This document shows positions 1 to 9,417 of a DNA stretch of 64,000 nt, in pieces. Both the position numbers and the translations under genes were made by a program. Below the pieces are notes generated by a model that made no database searches, had not been told where the DNA came from, and saw only the letters and a list, made by a program, of their open reading frames with translations. Origin of the DNA: Bradyrhizobium manausense (GTDB lineage Bacteria > Pseudomonadota > Alphaproteobacteria > Rhizobiales > Xanthobacteraceae); the NCBI RefSeq assembly GCF_018131105.1, contig NZ_JAFCJI010000002.1:992001-1056000 (forward strand), read 5' to 3'. The first letter of the stretch is position 1. Every line of letters begins with the position of its first letter.

Positions 1-978
1 GCGCTGGCGATCATGGACGCGGCCAACCAGGTCGACGCGCCCGTCATCATCCAGGCCTCGCGCGGTGCGCGCTCCTATGCCAACGACGTCATGCTCAAGC
101 ACATGATGGACGCGGTGACCGAGATCTACCCGCACATTCCGGTCTGCGTGCATCTCGACCACGGCAACGAGGCCGCGACCTGCATGACCGCGATCCAGGC
201 CGGCTTCACCTCGGTGATGATGGACGGTTCGCTCAAGGCCGACGGCAAGACCCCCGGCGACTGGAGCTACAATGTCGGCGTGACCAAGACCGTCACCGAC
301 ATGGCTCATCTCGGCGGCATCTCGGTCGAGGGCGAGCTCGGCGTGCTCGGCTCGCTGGAGACCGGCATGGGCGACAAGGAAGACGGTCACGGCGCCGAAG
401 GCAAGCTGAGCCACGACCAGCTCCTGACCAATCCGGACGAGGCCGTGAAGTTCGTGCAGGAGACCAAGGTCGACGCGCTCGCCATCGCGATGGGGACGTC
501 GCACGGCGCCTACAAGTTCACCCGCAAGCCCGACGGCGACATCCTCGCCATGAACGTGATCGAGGAAATCCACCGCAAGCTGCCGAACACGCATCTGGTG
601 ATGCACGGCTCCTCGTCGGTGCCGCAGGACCTGCAGGACATCATCAACGCCTATGGCGGCAAGATGAAGCCGACCTGGGGCGTGCCCGTCGCCGAGATCC
701 AGCGCGGCATCAAGCACGGCGTGCGCAAGATCAACATCGACACCGACAACCGCATGGCCATGACCGGCCAGATCCGCAAAGTGCTGAAGGACAATCCGGA
801 AGAGTTCGATCCGCGCAAATACCTGAAGCCGGCGATGGAAGCCATGACCAAGCTGTGCAAGCAGCGGCTCCAGGAGTTCAACACCGCAGGGCAAGCCGCC
901 AAGTTCAAGAAGATCCTGACCCCCGCCGACATGGCCAAGCGCTATGCCAAGGGCGAGCTGGACCCGAAGGTCGCGTAA
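1..978 (+). CDS. fba: Class II fructose-bisphosphate aldolase (5' end outside window)
   Basis: The gene is cut by the left edge; the reading frame is open from base 1. It encodes the zinc-dependent class II aldolase that interconverts fructose-1,6-bisphosphate with dihydroxyacetone phosphate and glyceraldehyde-3-phosphate (glycolysis, gluconeogenesis, Calvin cycle). Recognisable family segments are HLDHGNE (zinc ligand and catalytic region), the GELGVLGSLE stretch, VMHGSSSVP and KINIDTDNR near the phosphate-binding end. About 20 N-terminal residues appear to be missing. The resemblance is to the Calvin-cycle (CbbA) subtype, by family knowledge rather than alignment. A class I aldolase follows about 230 bases downstream on the same strand, separated by a palindromic repeat. 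Confidence 0.95.
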   Translation, partial: ALAIMDAANQVDAPVIIQASRGARSYANDVMLKHMMDAVTEIYPHIPVCVHLDHGNEAATCMTAIQAGFTSVMMDGSLKADGKTPGDWSYNVGVTKTVTDMAHLGGISVEGELGVLGSLETGMGDKEDGHGAEGKLSHDQLLTNPDEAVKFVQETKVDALAIAMGTSHGAYKFTRKPDGDILAMNVIEEIHRKLPNTHLVMHGSSSVPQDLQDIINAYGGKMKPTWGVPVAEIQRGIKHGVRKINIDTDNRMAMTGQIRKVLKDNPEEFDPRKYLKPAMEAMTKLCKQRLQEFNTAGQAAKFKKILTPADMAKRYAKGELDPKVA

Positions 979-1003
979 GGCAGCTCCGCAGGCACCTTCT
1001 CCC

Positions 1004-1109
1004 GTCATTCCGGGGCGCCGCAAAGCGGCGAACCCGGAATCCATGGTGCCACCGTCGACGCGGATCAATGGATTGCGGGCTCGCGCCAAGGGGCGCGCCC
1101 CGGAATGAC
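1004..1109. repeat. Intergenic palindromic repeat, family A, copy 1
   Basis: The left arm GTCATTCCGGGGCG and the right arm CGCCCCGGAATGAC are inverted copies about 80 bases apart. Inside them lie a second inverted pair (GAATCCATGG / ATGGATTGC) and the small stem CGCCGCAAAGCGGCG. Two related copies lie at 4941-5046 and 29063-29166. It sits between two aldolase genes transcribed in the same direction, so it could form a strong RNA hairpin in a read-through transcript. Confidence 0.85.
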
Positions 1110-1209
1110 CGATGTCCCTTTTACCCTGCGACCAACGTTAACTCGGAAATTGCCCGAGAACGGTCTAACTTCACAGGCAAGGGCAGAATCGTTTTGGGAG
1201 GACCTCTCG

Positions 1210-2235
1210 ATGAATCTGACTGAGCTCAACAAGGTTGCGACCGCCATGGTCGCACCCGGCAAGGGCATCCTTGCCGCCGATGAATCCTCCGGCACCATCA
1301 AGAAGCGGTTCGACGCGATCGGCGTGGAGTCGACGGAAGGCAACCGCCGCGACTATCGCGAGATGCTGTTCCGCTCGAAGGAGGCCATGAGCCAGTACAT
1401 CTCCGGCGTGATCCTCTACGACGAGACGATCTGGCAGGACGCCGCGGACGGCACGCCCCTGGTCCGGCTGATCGAGCAGAGCGGCGCCATTCCCGGCATC
1501 AAGGTCGACGAGGGTACGCAAGCCCTGCCGATGTGCCCGGGTGAAACCGTCACCGTCGGCCTCGACAAGCTCGCCGAGCGCCTGAAGAAATATTACGAGC
1601 GCGGCGCGCGTTTCGCCAAATGGCGTGCGGTGATCGATATCGCAAACGGCATTCCCTCGATGACCGCGATCAGCGTCAATGCCCATGCGCTGGCGCGTTA
1701 CGCCGCGCTGTGCCAGGCCGCGCAGATCGTGCCGATCGTCGAGCCTGAGGTGCTGATGGATGGCGATCACGACATTGATCGCTGCTATGACGTGACGAGC
1801 CGCGTGCTCAACAAGACCTTCCAGGAACTACGCGTGCAGCGCGTCGCGCTCGAAGGCATGGTGCTGAAGCCGAACATGGCGATCTCGGGCAAGAAGTGCG
1901 CAAGGCAGGCCTCCGTCGAGGAAGTCGCCGACAAGACCATTCGCCTGCTCAAGGCCTGCGTGCCCGCCGCCGTGCCCGGCGTCGCCTTCCTCTCCGGCGG
2001 CCAGTCGGACGAAGAGGCGACCGCGCATCTCAACGCCATGCACAGGCTGGGCCCGCTTCCCTGGGGACTGACCTTCTCCTACGGCCGCGCGCTGCAGGCC
2101 GCGCCGCAGAAGGCCTGGTCGGGCAGGCCCGAGAATGTCGCCGCCGGACAGAACGCATTCAGTCACCGCGCCCGCATGAACGGCCTCGCCTCCAAGGGCG
2201 AATGGCAAAGCAGCCTGGAAAAGAAGGCAGCCTAG
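1210..2235 (+). CDS. Class I fructose-bisphosphate aldolase
   Basis: A 341-residue Schiff-base aldolase catalysing the same reaction as the preceding class II enzyme but without metal. The class I signatures are clear: LAADESSGTIKKRF near residue 22, IVPIVEPEVL near 173, and the Schiff-base lysine in LEGMVLKPNM at about K220. The start is placed at ATG 1210 because GGGAGG lies eight bases upstream and the product then begins like other class I aldolases; the open frame continues upstream to 1105 without family similarity. The stop is three bases before the next gene, so the two are probably cotranscribed. Two unrelated aldolases side by side is notable. Confidence 0.95.
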   Translation: MNLTELNKVATAMVAPGKGILAADESSGTIKKRFDAIGVESTEGNRRDYREMLFRSKEAMSQYISGVILYDETIWQDAADGTPLVRLIEQSGAIPGIKVDEGTQALPMCPGETVTVGLDKLAERLKKYYERGARFAKWRAVIDIANGIPSMTAISVNAHALARYAALCQAAQIVPIVEPEVLMDGDHDIDRCYDVTSRVLNKTFQELRVQRVALEGMVLKPNMAISGKKCARQASVEEVADKTIRLLKACVPAAVPGVAFLSGGQSDEEATAHLNAMHRLGPLPWGLTFSYGRALQAAPQKAWSGRPENVAAGQNAFSHRARMNGLASKGEWQSSLEKKAA

Positions 2236-2238
2236 ATC

Positions 2239-2907
2239 TTGTCGAACAAACCGCCTCCGCCGCGCCCGGCGCCGCGCCTCTATCTCGCGACGCCCGTGGT
2301 CGATGATCCCGCCTCGCTCCTTGCCGAACTGCCGGCGCTGCTGGCCGCTGCCGATGTCGCGGCCGTGCTGGTGCGGCTGAAGGAGACTGACCAGCGCACC
2401 ATGATTTCGCGCATCAAGGCGCTGGCGCCGGTGGTGCAGAAGGCCGGTGCCGCGCTGCTGGTCGACGGGCATGCCGAGCTGGTCGCGCGTGGCGGCGCCG
2501 ACGGCGCGCACCTCCCCGGCATCGCCGCGCTGAAGGAGGCGCTGCCGTCGCTCAAGCCCGATCGCATCGCCGGCGTCGGCGGGTTGACAACGCGGCACCA
2601 CTCCATGGATGCGGGCGAGATCGGCGCGGACTATTTGCTGTTCGGCGAGCCGGACGCGAACGGCCAACGGCCGTCATCGCAGGCGATCGCCGAGCGGCTG
2701 GACTGGTGGGCCGAGCTGTTCGAGCCGCCCTGTGTCGGCTTCGCCGTTTCGTTCGAGGAGGCCTACGACTTCGCCGCCAGCGGCGCCGATTTCGTGCTGG
2801 TCGGCGATCTCGTCTGGGCCGATCCGCGCGGGCCCAAGGCTGCGCTGATCGAAGCCGACGCCGCAATCAAGAAGGCCTTCACGGCTGTTGCCGTGGACCA
2901 GAGCTAG
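2239..2907 (+). CDS. Thiamine-phosphate synthase family protein (ThiE-like)
   Basis: A 222-residue TIM-barrel protein of the ThiE/TenI family, which joins the pyrimidine and thiazole moieties of thiamine in its best-known members. Family-like segments are RLYLATPVVDDP at the start, AALLVDGHAELV near residue 75, GADGAHLPG near 90 and GADYLLFGEP near 128. The typical strong glycine-rich phosphate loop is not obvious, so a divergent or regulatory (TenI-like) role is possible. It starts with TTG three bases after the class I aldolase stop and is followed nine bases later by a Sel1-repeat gene, so it sits in a tight plus-strand operon with no other thiamine gene. Confidence 0.75.
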   Translation: MSNKPPPPRPAPRLYLATPVVDDPASLLAELPALLAAADVAAVLVRLKETDQRTMISRIKALAPVVQKAGAALLVDGHAELVARGGADGAHLPGIAALKEALPSLKPDRIAGVGGLTTRHHSMDAGEIGADYLLFGEPDANGQRPSSQAIAERLDWWAELFEPPCVGFAVSFEEAYDFAASGADFVLVGDLVWADPRGPKAALIEADAAIKKAFTAVAVDQS

Positions 2908-2915
2908 CACCTGAC

Positions 2916-4034
2916 ATGACGCTTCCGCGCATCATCCTTCTGGCCACGCTGCTGCTGGCAACGCCCGCGGTCGCGCAGCTCCAGATCACGCCACCGGCCA
3001 CGATTCCAAGCCCTGCGCCCGAAAAGCAGAAGCCCAAGGAAGCACCAAAGGAAGCGGCAAAGGAGCCGGCGAAGGACAAGCCGAAGGTCGCGCCGCACAC
3101 GATCACCAAGAAGAAAGAGGCCACGCCGGCGCCGAAGCCATCGGCCTCGCCGAGCCCGACGCTGCCGGCGACCGTGATCCCGGCGCCGCCGACCGACAAT
3201 TCCAACGTCGATCTGGTGTTCGGCGCCTATCAGCGCGGCGAATACAAGACCGCCTTCGACCTCGCCAGCGCGCGCGCCAAGACCGGCGACGCCAAGGCCA
3301 TGACCATGCTGGGCGAGCTCTATTCCAACGCCATGGGTATCCGGCGCGACTACGCCAAGGCGGCCGAATGGTACAAGCGCGCCTCCGACGCCGGCGACCG
3401 CGAGGCGATGTTCGCGCTCGCCATGCTGCGCATGGCCGGCCGCGGCGGCCCCATCGACAAGGGCGACGCGGTCAAGCTGATGGCCTCCGCCGCCAAGCTC
3501 GGCGAGCCCAAGGCGGCCTATAACCTTGCTCTGCTTTATCTCGACGGCCAGACCCTGCCGCAGGACGTCAAGCGCTCCGCCGAGCTGTTGCGCCAGGCGG
3601 CCGACGCCGGGCTGCCCGAAGCGCAATACGCGCTCGCGACCTTCTACAAGGAAGGCACCGGGGTGCCGAAGGACCCCGAACGGTCGGTGCGGCTGCTCCA
3701 GGCGGCCTCGCTGGCCGACAATGTCGATGCCGAGGTCGAATATGCCATCGCCTTGTTCAACGGCACCGGCACGCCGAAAAACCAGCCCGCGGCCGTGGCC
3801 TTGCTGCGCAAGGCGTCCCGCCAGGGCAGCGCAATCGCGCAGAACCGCCTCGCCTGGGTCCTGATCAACGGCATGGGCACGCCCGTGGACAAGATCGAGG
3901 GGTTCAAATGGCATCTGGTGGCCAAAACATCGGGCAAGGGCGACCCTGAGCTCGACAAGGAGCTGTCCGATCTGCCCGCCGACGACCGCGCCAAGGCGGA
4001 GGCAGCCGCCAGGAAATGGCTCGGGAACAAATGA
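2916..4034 (+). CDS. Secreted Sel1-repeat (tetratricopeptide-like) protein
   Basis: A 372-residue protein with a cleavable signal peptide (cleavage after ...ATPAVA, about residue 20). A Pro/Lys/Ala-rich low-complexity linker follows (about residues 28-90), then at least six Sel1-like repeats (about 115-345). The repeats show the usual pattern, such as AMTMLGELYSNAMGIRRDYAKAAEW and AQYALATFYKEGTGVPKD. Sel1 repeats are protein-protein interaction scaffolds, so a periplasmic scaffold or envelope role is likely but the partner is unknown. The start at ATG 2916 gives the signal peptide; upstream extension has no support. Confidence 0.9.
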   Translation: MTLPRIILLATLLLATPAVAQLQITPPATIPSPAPEKQKPKEAPKEAAKEPAKDKPKVAPHTITKKKEATPAPKPSASPSPTLPATVIPAPPTDNSNVDLVFGAYQRGEYKTAFDLASARAKTGDAKAMTMLGELYSNAMGIRRDYAKAAEWYKRASDAGDREAMFALAMLRMAGRGGPIDKGDAVKLMASAAKLGEPKAAYNLALLYLDGQTLPQDVKRSAELLRQAADAGLPEAQYALATFYKEGTGVPKDPERSVRLLQAASLADNVDAEVEYAIALFNGTGTPKNQPAAVALLRKASRQGSAIAQNRLAWVLINGMGTPVDKIEGFKWHLVAKTSGKGDPELDKELSDLPADDRAKAEAAARKWLGNK

Positions 4035-4129
4035 CCTGACGCAATCTCTTGACGTTTGCCCCCTCGCGGGGCACCCAATTCCCTCAAATGGCGCCCTTTC
4101 GCGCCCCTCCCCCGCCAAAGACTGATCTC

Positions 4130-4915
4130 ATGCTGTATTCTGCAACTATCAACGTCATGGTCAAAGCCGCGCGCCGTGCCGGCCGCAGCCTCAAGCGCGA
4201 TCTCGGTGAGATCGAGCATCTCCAGGTCTCGCTGAAGGGGCCGGCCAACTTCGTCTCCCTCGCCGACAAGCGCGCAGAAGAAATCCTCTATCAGGACCTC
4301 GCCAAGGCGCGGCCCGGTTATGGCTTCATCGGCGAGGAAGGCGGCACGCGGGAAGGCACCGACAAGAGCCACACCTGGATCGTCGACCCGCTCGACGGCA
4401 CCACCAACTTCCTGCATGGCATCCCGCAATTCGCGATCTCGATCGGTCTCGTGCGCGAGGGCACCATCATCGCCGGTGTGATCTACAACCCCGCCAATGA
4501 CGAGCTCTATATCGCCGAGCGCGGCAAGGGCGTCTTCCTCAACGACCAGCGCCTGCGCGTGGCCGGCCGCCGCCAGCTCAACGAATGCGTGGTGGCCTGC
4601 GGCCTGCCCCATATCGGCCGCGGCGACCACGAGGAATTCCGCCGCGAGATGACTGCGATGCAGGACCGCGTCGCCGGCCTGCGCCGCTTCGGCGCTGCTT
4701 CCCTCGACCTCGCCTTCGTCGCCGCAGGCCGCCTCGACGGCTATTGGGAGCGCAATCTGCAATCCTGGGACATCGCCGCCGGCATGCTGATGGTGCGCGA
4801 AGCGGGTGGCACCGTGAGCGATATCGCGACGCCGGGCGACCCGCTGGTCACCGGTCACGTCGTGTGCGGCAACGAGTTCGTGCACGGAGAGCTGGTGAAG
4901 ATTTTGCGGAAGTAG
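4130..4915 (+). CDS. suhB: Inositol-monophosphatase family protein (SuhB-like)
   Basis: A 261-residue Mg2+-dependent sugar-phosphate phosphatase. The metal-binding motifs are complete: GEEGG (E69/E70), WIVDPLDGTTNFLHG (D86, D89) and WDIAAG (D214). The family removes phosphate from inositol-1-phosphate or related substrates, and SuhB also acts in rRNA antitermination in enterobacteria; which applies here is not visible. I chose ATG 4130 because the protein then starts like family members; the frame is open from 4049. It is the last gene of the plus-strand run and is followed by a palindromic repeat, then the convergent RND permease. Confidence 0.92.
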   Translation: MLYSATINVMVKAARRAGRSLKRDLGEIEHLQVSLKGPANFVSLADKRAEEILYQDLAKARPGYGFIGEEGGTREGTDKSHTWIVDPLDGTTNFLHGIPQFAISIGLVREGTIIAGVIYNPANDELYIAERGKGVFLNDQRLRVAGRRQLNECVVACGLPHIGRGDHEEFRREMTAMQDRVAGLRRFGAASLDLAFVAAGRLDGYWERNLQSWDIAAGMLMVREAGGTVSDIATPGDPLVTGHVVCGNEFVHGELVKILRK

Positions 4916-4940
4916 GCGAAGGCTTCCGCTGCAGCTCCGC

Positions 4941-5046
4941 TGTCATTCCGGGTCGCGCCACTCGGCACGGGCCCGGAATCCATTTCGTCACTGGAATTGC
5001 GGTTCGATGGATTCCGGATTCGCGCTGCGCGCGCTCCGAAATGACA
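4941..5046. repeat. Intergenic palindromic repeat, family A, copy 2
   Basis: The arms TGTCATTCCGG and CCGAAATGACA are inverted, with an inner pair GGAATCCAT / ATGGATTCC. The arms are less perfect than in the other copies. It lies exactly between the convergent stops of the SuhB-like gene (4915) and the RND permease (5050), where it could act as a bidirectional terminator. Confidence 0.8.
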
Positions 5047-5049
5047 GCA

Positions 5050-8000
5050 TCAATGGCCGTGCGACGCCGGCGCCGGCGGGCCGTACGCTTCGCTTTCCCT
5101 CGCCGCCTTCGGCTCCCTGTCCCCCGCCAGCACGCGTTGCACGGAGACGAAGAAAACCGGCACCATCAGCAGCGCCAAAATCACCACCGCGATCATGCCG
5201 CCCATCACGACGCTGCCGAGCGCTTGCTGGCTGGCGCCGCCGGCGCCGTGGGCAATGGCCATCGGCAGCACGCCGCAGATGAAGGCGAGACCCGTCATCA
5301 GGATCGGGCGGAAGCGCAGGCGGCAGGCTTCGATCGTGGCTTCGAGCAGCGGCTTGCCCTCTTTGCGCAGATCCTTGGCGAACTCGATGATCAGGATCGC
5401 GTCCTTTGCCGCAAGGCCGATGATGGTGATCAGACCGACGGTGAAATAGACGTCGTTGGGCAGGCCGCGCAGCATGGCCGCCGCCACCGCGCCGACGATG
5501 CCGAGCGGTACGGTGAGCAGCACCGCGAGCGGAATGGTCCAGCTCTCGTAGAGTGCGGCCAGACACAGGAACACCACGAACACGGAAAGCGCGAGCAGGA
5601 ACGGTGCCTGCGAGCCCGACAGCTTTTCCTGGAGCGACTGTCCGGTCCATTCATAGCCGAAGCCGCGCGGCAGCCTGCCGGCAAGTCTCTCCATCTCGGC
5701 AATCGCATCGCCCGAGGTGAAGCCCGGCCTGGCTTCGCCCGAGATGCGCACCGCCGGATAGTAGTTGAAGCCTGCAATCTGCGTCGGACCGCGCGACCAT
5801 TCGACCGTGGCGAAGGACGAGAACGGCACCAGCTGACCCCGGCTGTTCTTGACGTTGTAGTTGAGGATGTCCTCGGGCTTCATGCGGTCGCGGCTGTCGG
5901 CCTGCACCACGACGCGCTGCATGCGGCCACGGTTCGGGAAGTCGTTGATGTAGTTCGAGCCGAGATTGGTCGAGATCGTGTTGTTGATATCCTCGAAGGT
6001 GACGCCGAAGGCGCCGGCCTTCTCGCGGTCGATCACGAGATTGACCACGCCGGCTTCGGGCAGGCCCTCCACATAGACCTTCTGCAGCACCGGGCTGGCA
6101 TTGGCCTCCGTGATCAACTGGTCGGCGGCGCGCATCATGGCCGGATAGCCCTTCTGGCCGCGATCCTGGAGGCGGAACGAGAAGCCCGAGGAGTTGCCGA
6201 GATTGTCGATCGGCGGCGGCTGCAACGCCGAGATCTTGGCGTCGCGGATCGACGACGACAGATCGCGGTTGATGTCATTGACGATCGCCGCGGCCGAATC
6301 CTTCGGCCCGCGCTCCGACCAGTCCTTCAAGGTGATGAACGCCTGTGCGGTGTTCATGCCCTGGCCGGAGAAGCTGAAGCCCGTGAGGAAGGTGACATTG
6401 TCGACACCGGGCCGCTGCGCCAGATATTTTTCGACCTTCTCGATCACGGACTCGGTGCGGCCGTAGGACGAGTCGGACGGCGTCTGAACGTCAGTGGTGA
6501 CGAAGCCCTGGTCGTCGACGGGCAGGAAGCCGCCGGGCAGGCTGACGAAGGCCCAGGACAGCCCGACCAGCAGCGCTGCATAGACCAGCATCAGGCGGCC
6601 GGTACGTTTCAGGGAGAAGCCGACCGTGCGGGAATAGCCCTCCTTGCCGCCTTCGAGCATGCGGTTGAACCAGCCGAACACGCCCTTCCTCGCATGACCG
6701 TGACCGGCCGCGACGGGCTTGAGCAAGGTCGCGCACAGCGCCGGCGTCAGCGACAGCGCCAGGAAGGCGGAGAAGCCGATCGCCGCGACCATCGTCACCG
6801 AAAACTGGCGGTAGATGATGCCGACCGAACCCGGGAAGAACGCCATCGGCACGAACACCGCCATCAGCACCAGCGTGATGCCGATGATGGCGCTGGTGAT
6901 CTGAGACATCGCCTTGCGCGTTGCTTCCTTCGGCGACAGGCCTTCCTCCGCCATGATGCGCTCGACGTTCTCGACGACGACGATGGCGTCGTCGACGAGG
7001 ATGCCGACCGCCAGCACCATGCCGAACATGCTGAGCATGTTGATGGAGTAACCGGCGAGCAGCAGCGTGGTACAGGCACCCAGCAGCGCCACCGGGACGA
7101 CGATGGTCGGGATGATGGTGTAGCGGATGTTCTGCAGGAACAGGAACATCACCACGAACACCAGCACCACGGCTTCGAGCAGCGTCGAAAGCACCTTCTT
7201 GATCGAGGCCTCGACCACCGGCGTGATGTTGTAGGGAATTTCGTAGGAGATGTTGGCCGGGAAGAAGCGCGACAGCTCCTTCATCTTTTCCTCGACCGCG
7301 CTGGCGGTCGCCAGCGCGTTGCCGGTCGGCGACATCAGCACGGAGAGGCCCGCGGTCGGCTTGCCGTTCAGGCGGGTATTGAACTGATAGCTGAGGCCGC
7401 CGACCTCGATGCGCGCGACATCGCGCAGGCGCACGGTCGAACCGTCGGCATTGGCGCGCAGGATGATGGCGCCGAATTCTTCGGGCGAAGAGAGCTGGCC
7501 CTTGACCAGCACCAGCGCGGAGGTGCGCTGGGTCGCGGTCGACGGCTCGGCGCCGATGCTGCCCGAAGCGACCTGCGCGTTCTGCGCCGCGATCGCCTTG
7601 TTGACGTCGTCGGCGGTCAGCCCATAGCCGACGAGCTTTGCGGGATCGACCCAGACGCGAAGGCTGCGCTCGGTCGAATAGAGCGTGGCGCGGCCGACGC
7701 CGGGAATGCGGCGGATCTCGCCGAGCACGTTGCGGATCATGAAGTCGCCGAGGCCGACCTCGTCGAGGCTGCCGTCGGTCGAGTTCAGCGTGATGATCTG
7801 AAGCACCGCGCTGGAGGCTTCCTCGATCAGGATGCCCTGCTGGATCACGGCGCGCGGCAGGCGCGCCTCGACGCGCTTGATGCGGTTCTGCACCTCGACC
7901 GAGGCCGCGCTGGTATCGGTGCCCGGCTGGAAGTTGGCGATGATCTCGACCTGACCGAGCGAGTCGCTGGTCGATTCGAAATTGAGGATGCCGGAGGCGC

Positions 8001-8211
8001 CGTTGAGCTCCTCCTCGATCAGGCGCGTGACGCTGTTGTAGAGGTTCTCCGGCGACGCGCCCGGATAGCTCGTCGAGATCGAGATCGAGGGCGGCGCGAT
8101 GATCGGATATTGCGCGATCGGCAACAGCGGGATCGAGATCGCACCGATCAGACAGATGAACAGCGCGACGACCCAGGCGAAGATCGGCCTGTCGATGAAG
8201 AAGCTCGGCAT
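5050..8211 (-). CDS. RND multidrug efflux permease (HAE1/AcrB family)
   Basis: A 1053-residue inner-membrane proton/drug antiporter, matching the usual AcrB/MexB length. It starts with the family motif FFIDRPIFAWVVALFI and continues with the porter-domain segment IAPPSISISTSYPGAS. The proton-relay aspartates lie in GILVDDAIVVVENVERIM (around residue 405), and the relay lysine is in GLAAKDAILIIEFAKDL. It follows the adaptor gene by six bases on the same strand, so the two form an efflux operon. No outer-membrane TolC-type gene or TetR repressor adjoins them, so the pump presumably borrows a TolC encoded elsewhere. Substrate cannot be told from sequence. Confidence 0.96.
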   Translation of the reverse strand: MPSFFIDRPIFAWVVALFICLIGAISIPLLPIAQYPIIAPPSISISTSYPGASPENLYNSVTRLIEEELNGASGILNFESTSDSLGQVEIIANFQPGTDTSAASVEVQNRIKRVEARLPRAVIQQGILIEEASSAVLQIITLNSTDGSLDEVGLGDFMIRNVLGEIRRIPGVGRATLYSTERSLRVWVDPAKLVGYGLTADDVNKAIAAQNAQVASGSIGAEPSTATQRTSALVLVKGQLSSPEEFGAIILRANADGSTVRLRDVARIEVGGLSYQFNTRLNGKPTAGLSVLMSPTGNALATASAVEEKMKELSRFFPANISYEIPYNITPVVEASIKKVLSTLLEAVVLVFVVMFLFLQNIRYTIIPTIVVPVALLGACTTLLLAGYSINMLSMFGMVLAVGILVDDAIVVVENVERIMAEEGLSPKEATRKAMSQITSAIIGITLVLMAVFVPMAFFPGSVGIIYRQFSVTMVAAIGFSAFLALSLTPALCATLLKPVAAGHGHARKGVFGWFNRMLEGGKEGYSRTVGFSLKRTGRLMLVYAALLVGLSWAFVSLPGGFLPVDDQGFVTTDVQTPSDSSYGRTESVIEKVEKYLAQRPGVDNVTFLTGFSFSGQGMNTAQAFITLKDWSERGPKDSAAAIVNDINRDLSSSIRDAKISALQPPPIDNLGNSSGFSFRLQDRGQKGYPAMMRAADQLITEANASPVLQKVYVEGLPEAGVVNLVIDREKAGAFGVTFEDINNTISTNLGSNYINDFPNRGRMQRVVVQADSRDRMKPEDILNYNVKNSRGQLVPFSSFATVEWSRGPTQIAGFNYYPAVRISGEARPGFTSGDAIAEMERLAGRLPRGFGYEWTGQSLQEKLSGSQAPFLLALSVFVVFLCLAALYESWTIPLAVLLTVPLGIVGAVAAAMLRGLPNDVYFTVGLITIIGLAAKDAILIIEFAKDLRKEGKPLLEATIEACRLRFRPILMTGLAFICGVLPMAIAHGAGGASQQALGSVVMGGMIAVVILALLMVPVFFVSVQRVLAGDREPKAARESEAYGPPAPASHGH

Positions 8212-8217
8212 GGCGCG

Positions 8218-9417
8218 TTACTGCGTGACCTTGAGGGCTTGCCTGTTATCCGCGCTCGCCTCGGCCTCCGCCTCGGCCCAGGATTGCGGCTTGACCTTGT
8301 CGCCGGCCGCGAACTTCTGGAAGCCTTCGACGACGACCTTGTCGCCGGCCTTCAGGCCGTCGGTGACGAACCAGAATCCGTCCTGTACCGAGCCGGTGCG
8401 TATCGGCCGAACCGCGACGCGGTTGTCGTCCTTGACGACGAACACCTCGCTGCCGCCGCCGCCATTGCGCTGGACCGCCTGCTGCGGCACCGCGATCGCG
8501 TCGCTGTCGAGACCCTGTTCGATGCGAACGCGGACATACATGCCCGGCAGCAGCTCGCGCTTGGGATTGCGGAATTCGCCGCGCAGCGTCACCTGGCCGG
8601 TATGCGCGTCGACCTTGGCCTCGGAGAACAGCAGCTTGCCGTCGAGTCCATAGATGGTGTTGTCGTCCAGCACGAGCCGGATCTTGGCGGCATCGGGCGC
8701 GATGCGCTCGAGATCGCCGCTGTCGAAGTCGCGGCGAAGCTGGCTGAGCTCGGTCACCGACTGCGTGAAGTCCGCATAGATCGGATCGAGCTGCTGGACC
8801 GTGACAAGGTTGGTCTGATCCTGCACGGCGAGCGCGCCCTCGCTGACCAGCGCGGCGCCGACGATGCCGTCGATTGGCGCGCGTACGGTGGCGTAATCGA
8901 GATTGAGCTTGGCACGCGCGAGCTCGGCCTTGCGTCCCTCGACCTCGGCCTTGGCCTGGAGCTCGGCGGCAATCGCCTTCTCGTTTTCGGCTTCGGGCGC
9001 GGCGCGCTGGCTGGTCAGCGTCGCGATGCGGTGCGCCTGCTGCCTGGCTTGAACCAATGCAGCCTCCGCCTTGGCGACCGCTGCCTGGCTTGCCATCACC
9101 TCGACCTCGAAAGGACGCGGATCGATGCGGTAGAGCGGATCGCCCGCCTTCACCTCACTGCCCTGGCGAAACAGCCGCTCGACCACGATGCCTGACACGC
9201 GAGGGCGCACTTCGGCGACGCGCGTCGGCGCGATCCGGCCCGGCAGCTCGCGCACCACGGCACGCGGTTGCGGCCTGACAGTGACGATGCTGACATCGGG
9301 TTCGATGGGTTGGGTGGCGGAGATGGCGGATGAAGATTCGTCGCAAGCGCTCAGCAGCGGCGCAAAGGCCGCGAGCATCATTGCAACGCATGCCGATCGC
9401 GCTCGAAGTCCTGACAT
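8218..9417 (-). CDS. RND efflux periplasmic adaptor lipoprotein (membrane fusion protein)
   Basis: A 399-residue adaptor that bridges the inner-membrane pump to an outer-membrane channel. Choosing ATG 9417 gives a lipoprotein signal with lipobox LLSAC (cysteine near residue 25). The frame is open to 9534, but that extension would bury the signal peptide. The barrel-hairpin-barrel layout is clear: PGRIAPTRVAEVRPRVSGIVVERL at the first lipoyl half, an Ala/Gln-rich alpha-hairpin (about 95-165), the second lipoyl half at APIDGIVGAALVSEG, and the membrane-proximal domain to the end. It lies directly upstream of the RND permease. Confidence 0.95.
   Translation of the reverse strand: MSGLRARSACVAMMLAAFAPLLSACDESSSAISATQPIEPDVSIVTVRPQPRAVVRELPGRIAPTRVAEVRPRVSGIVVERLFRQGSEVKAGDPLYRIDPRPFEVEVMASQAAVAKAEAALVQARQQAHRIATLTSQRAAPEAENEKAIAAELQAKAEVEGRKAELARAKLNLDYATVRAPIDGIVGAALVSEGALAVQDQTNLVTVQQLDPIYADFTQSVTELSQLRRDFDSGDLERIAPDAAKIRLVLDDNTIYGLDGKLLFSEAKVDAHTGQVTLRGEFRNPKRELLPGMYVRVRIEQGLDSDAIAVPQQAVQRNGGGGSEVFVVKDDNRVAVRPIRTGSVQDGFWFVTDGLKAGDKVVVEGFQKFAAGDKVKPQSWAEAEAEASADNRQALKVTQ

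Noticed and set aside
4585..9195. Plus-strand open frame of 1536 codons
   Set aside because: It lies antisense to the RND permease and adaptor, whose protein signatures are unambiguous. Its translation is a low-complexity Arg/His/Asp-rich shadow caused by GC bias.
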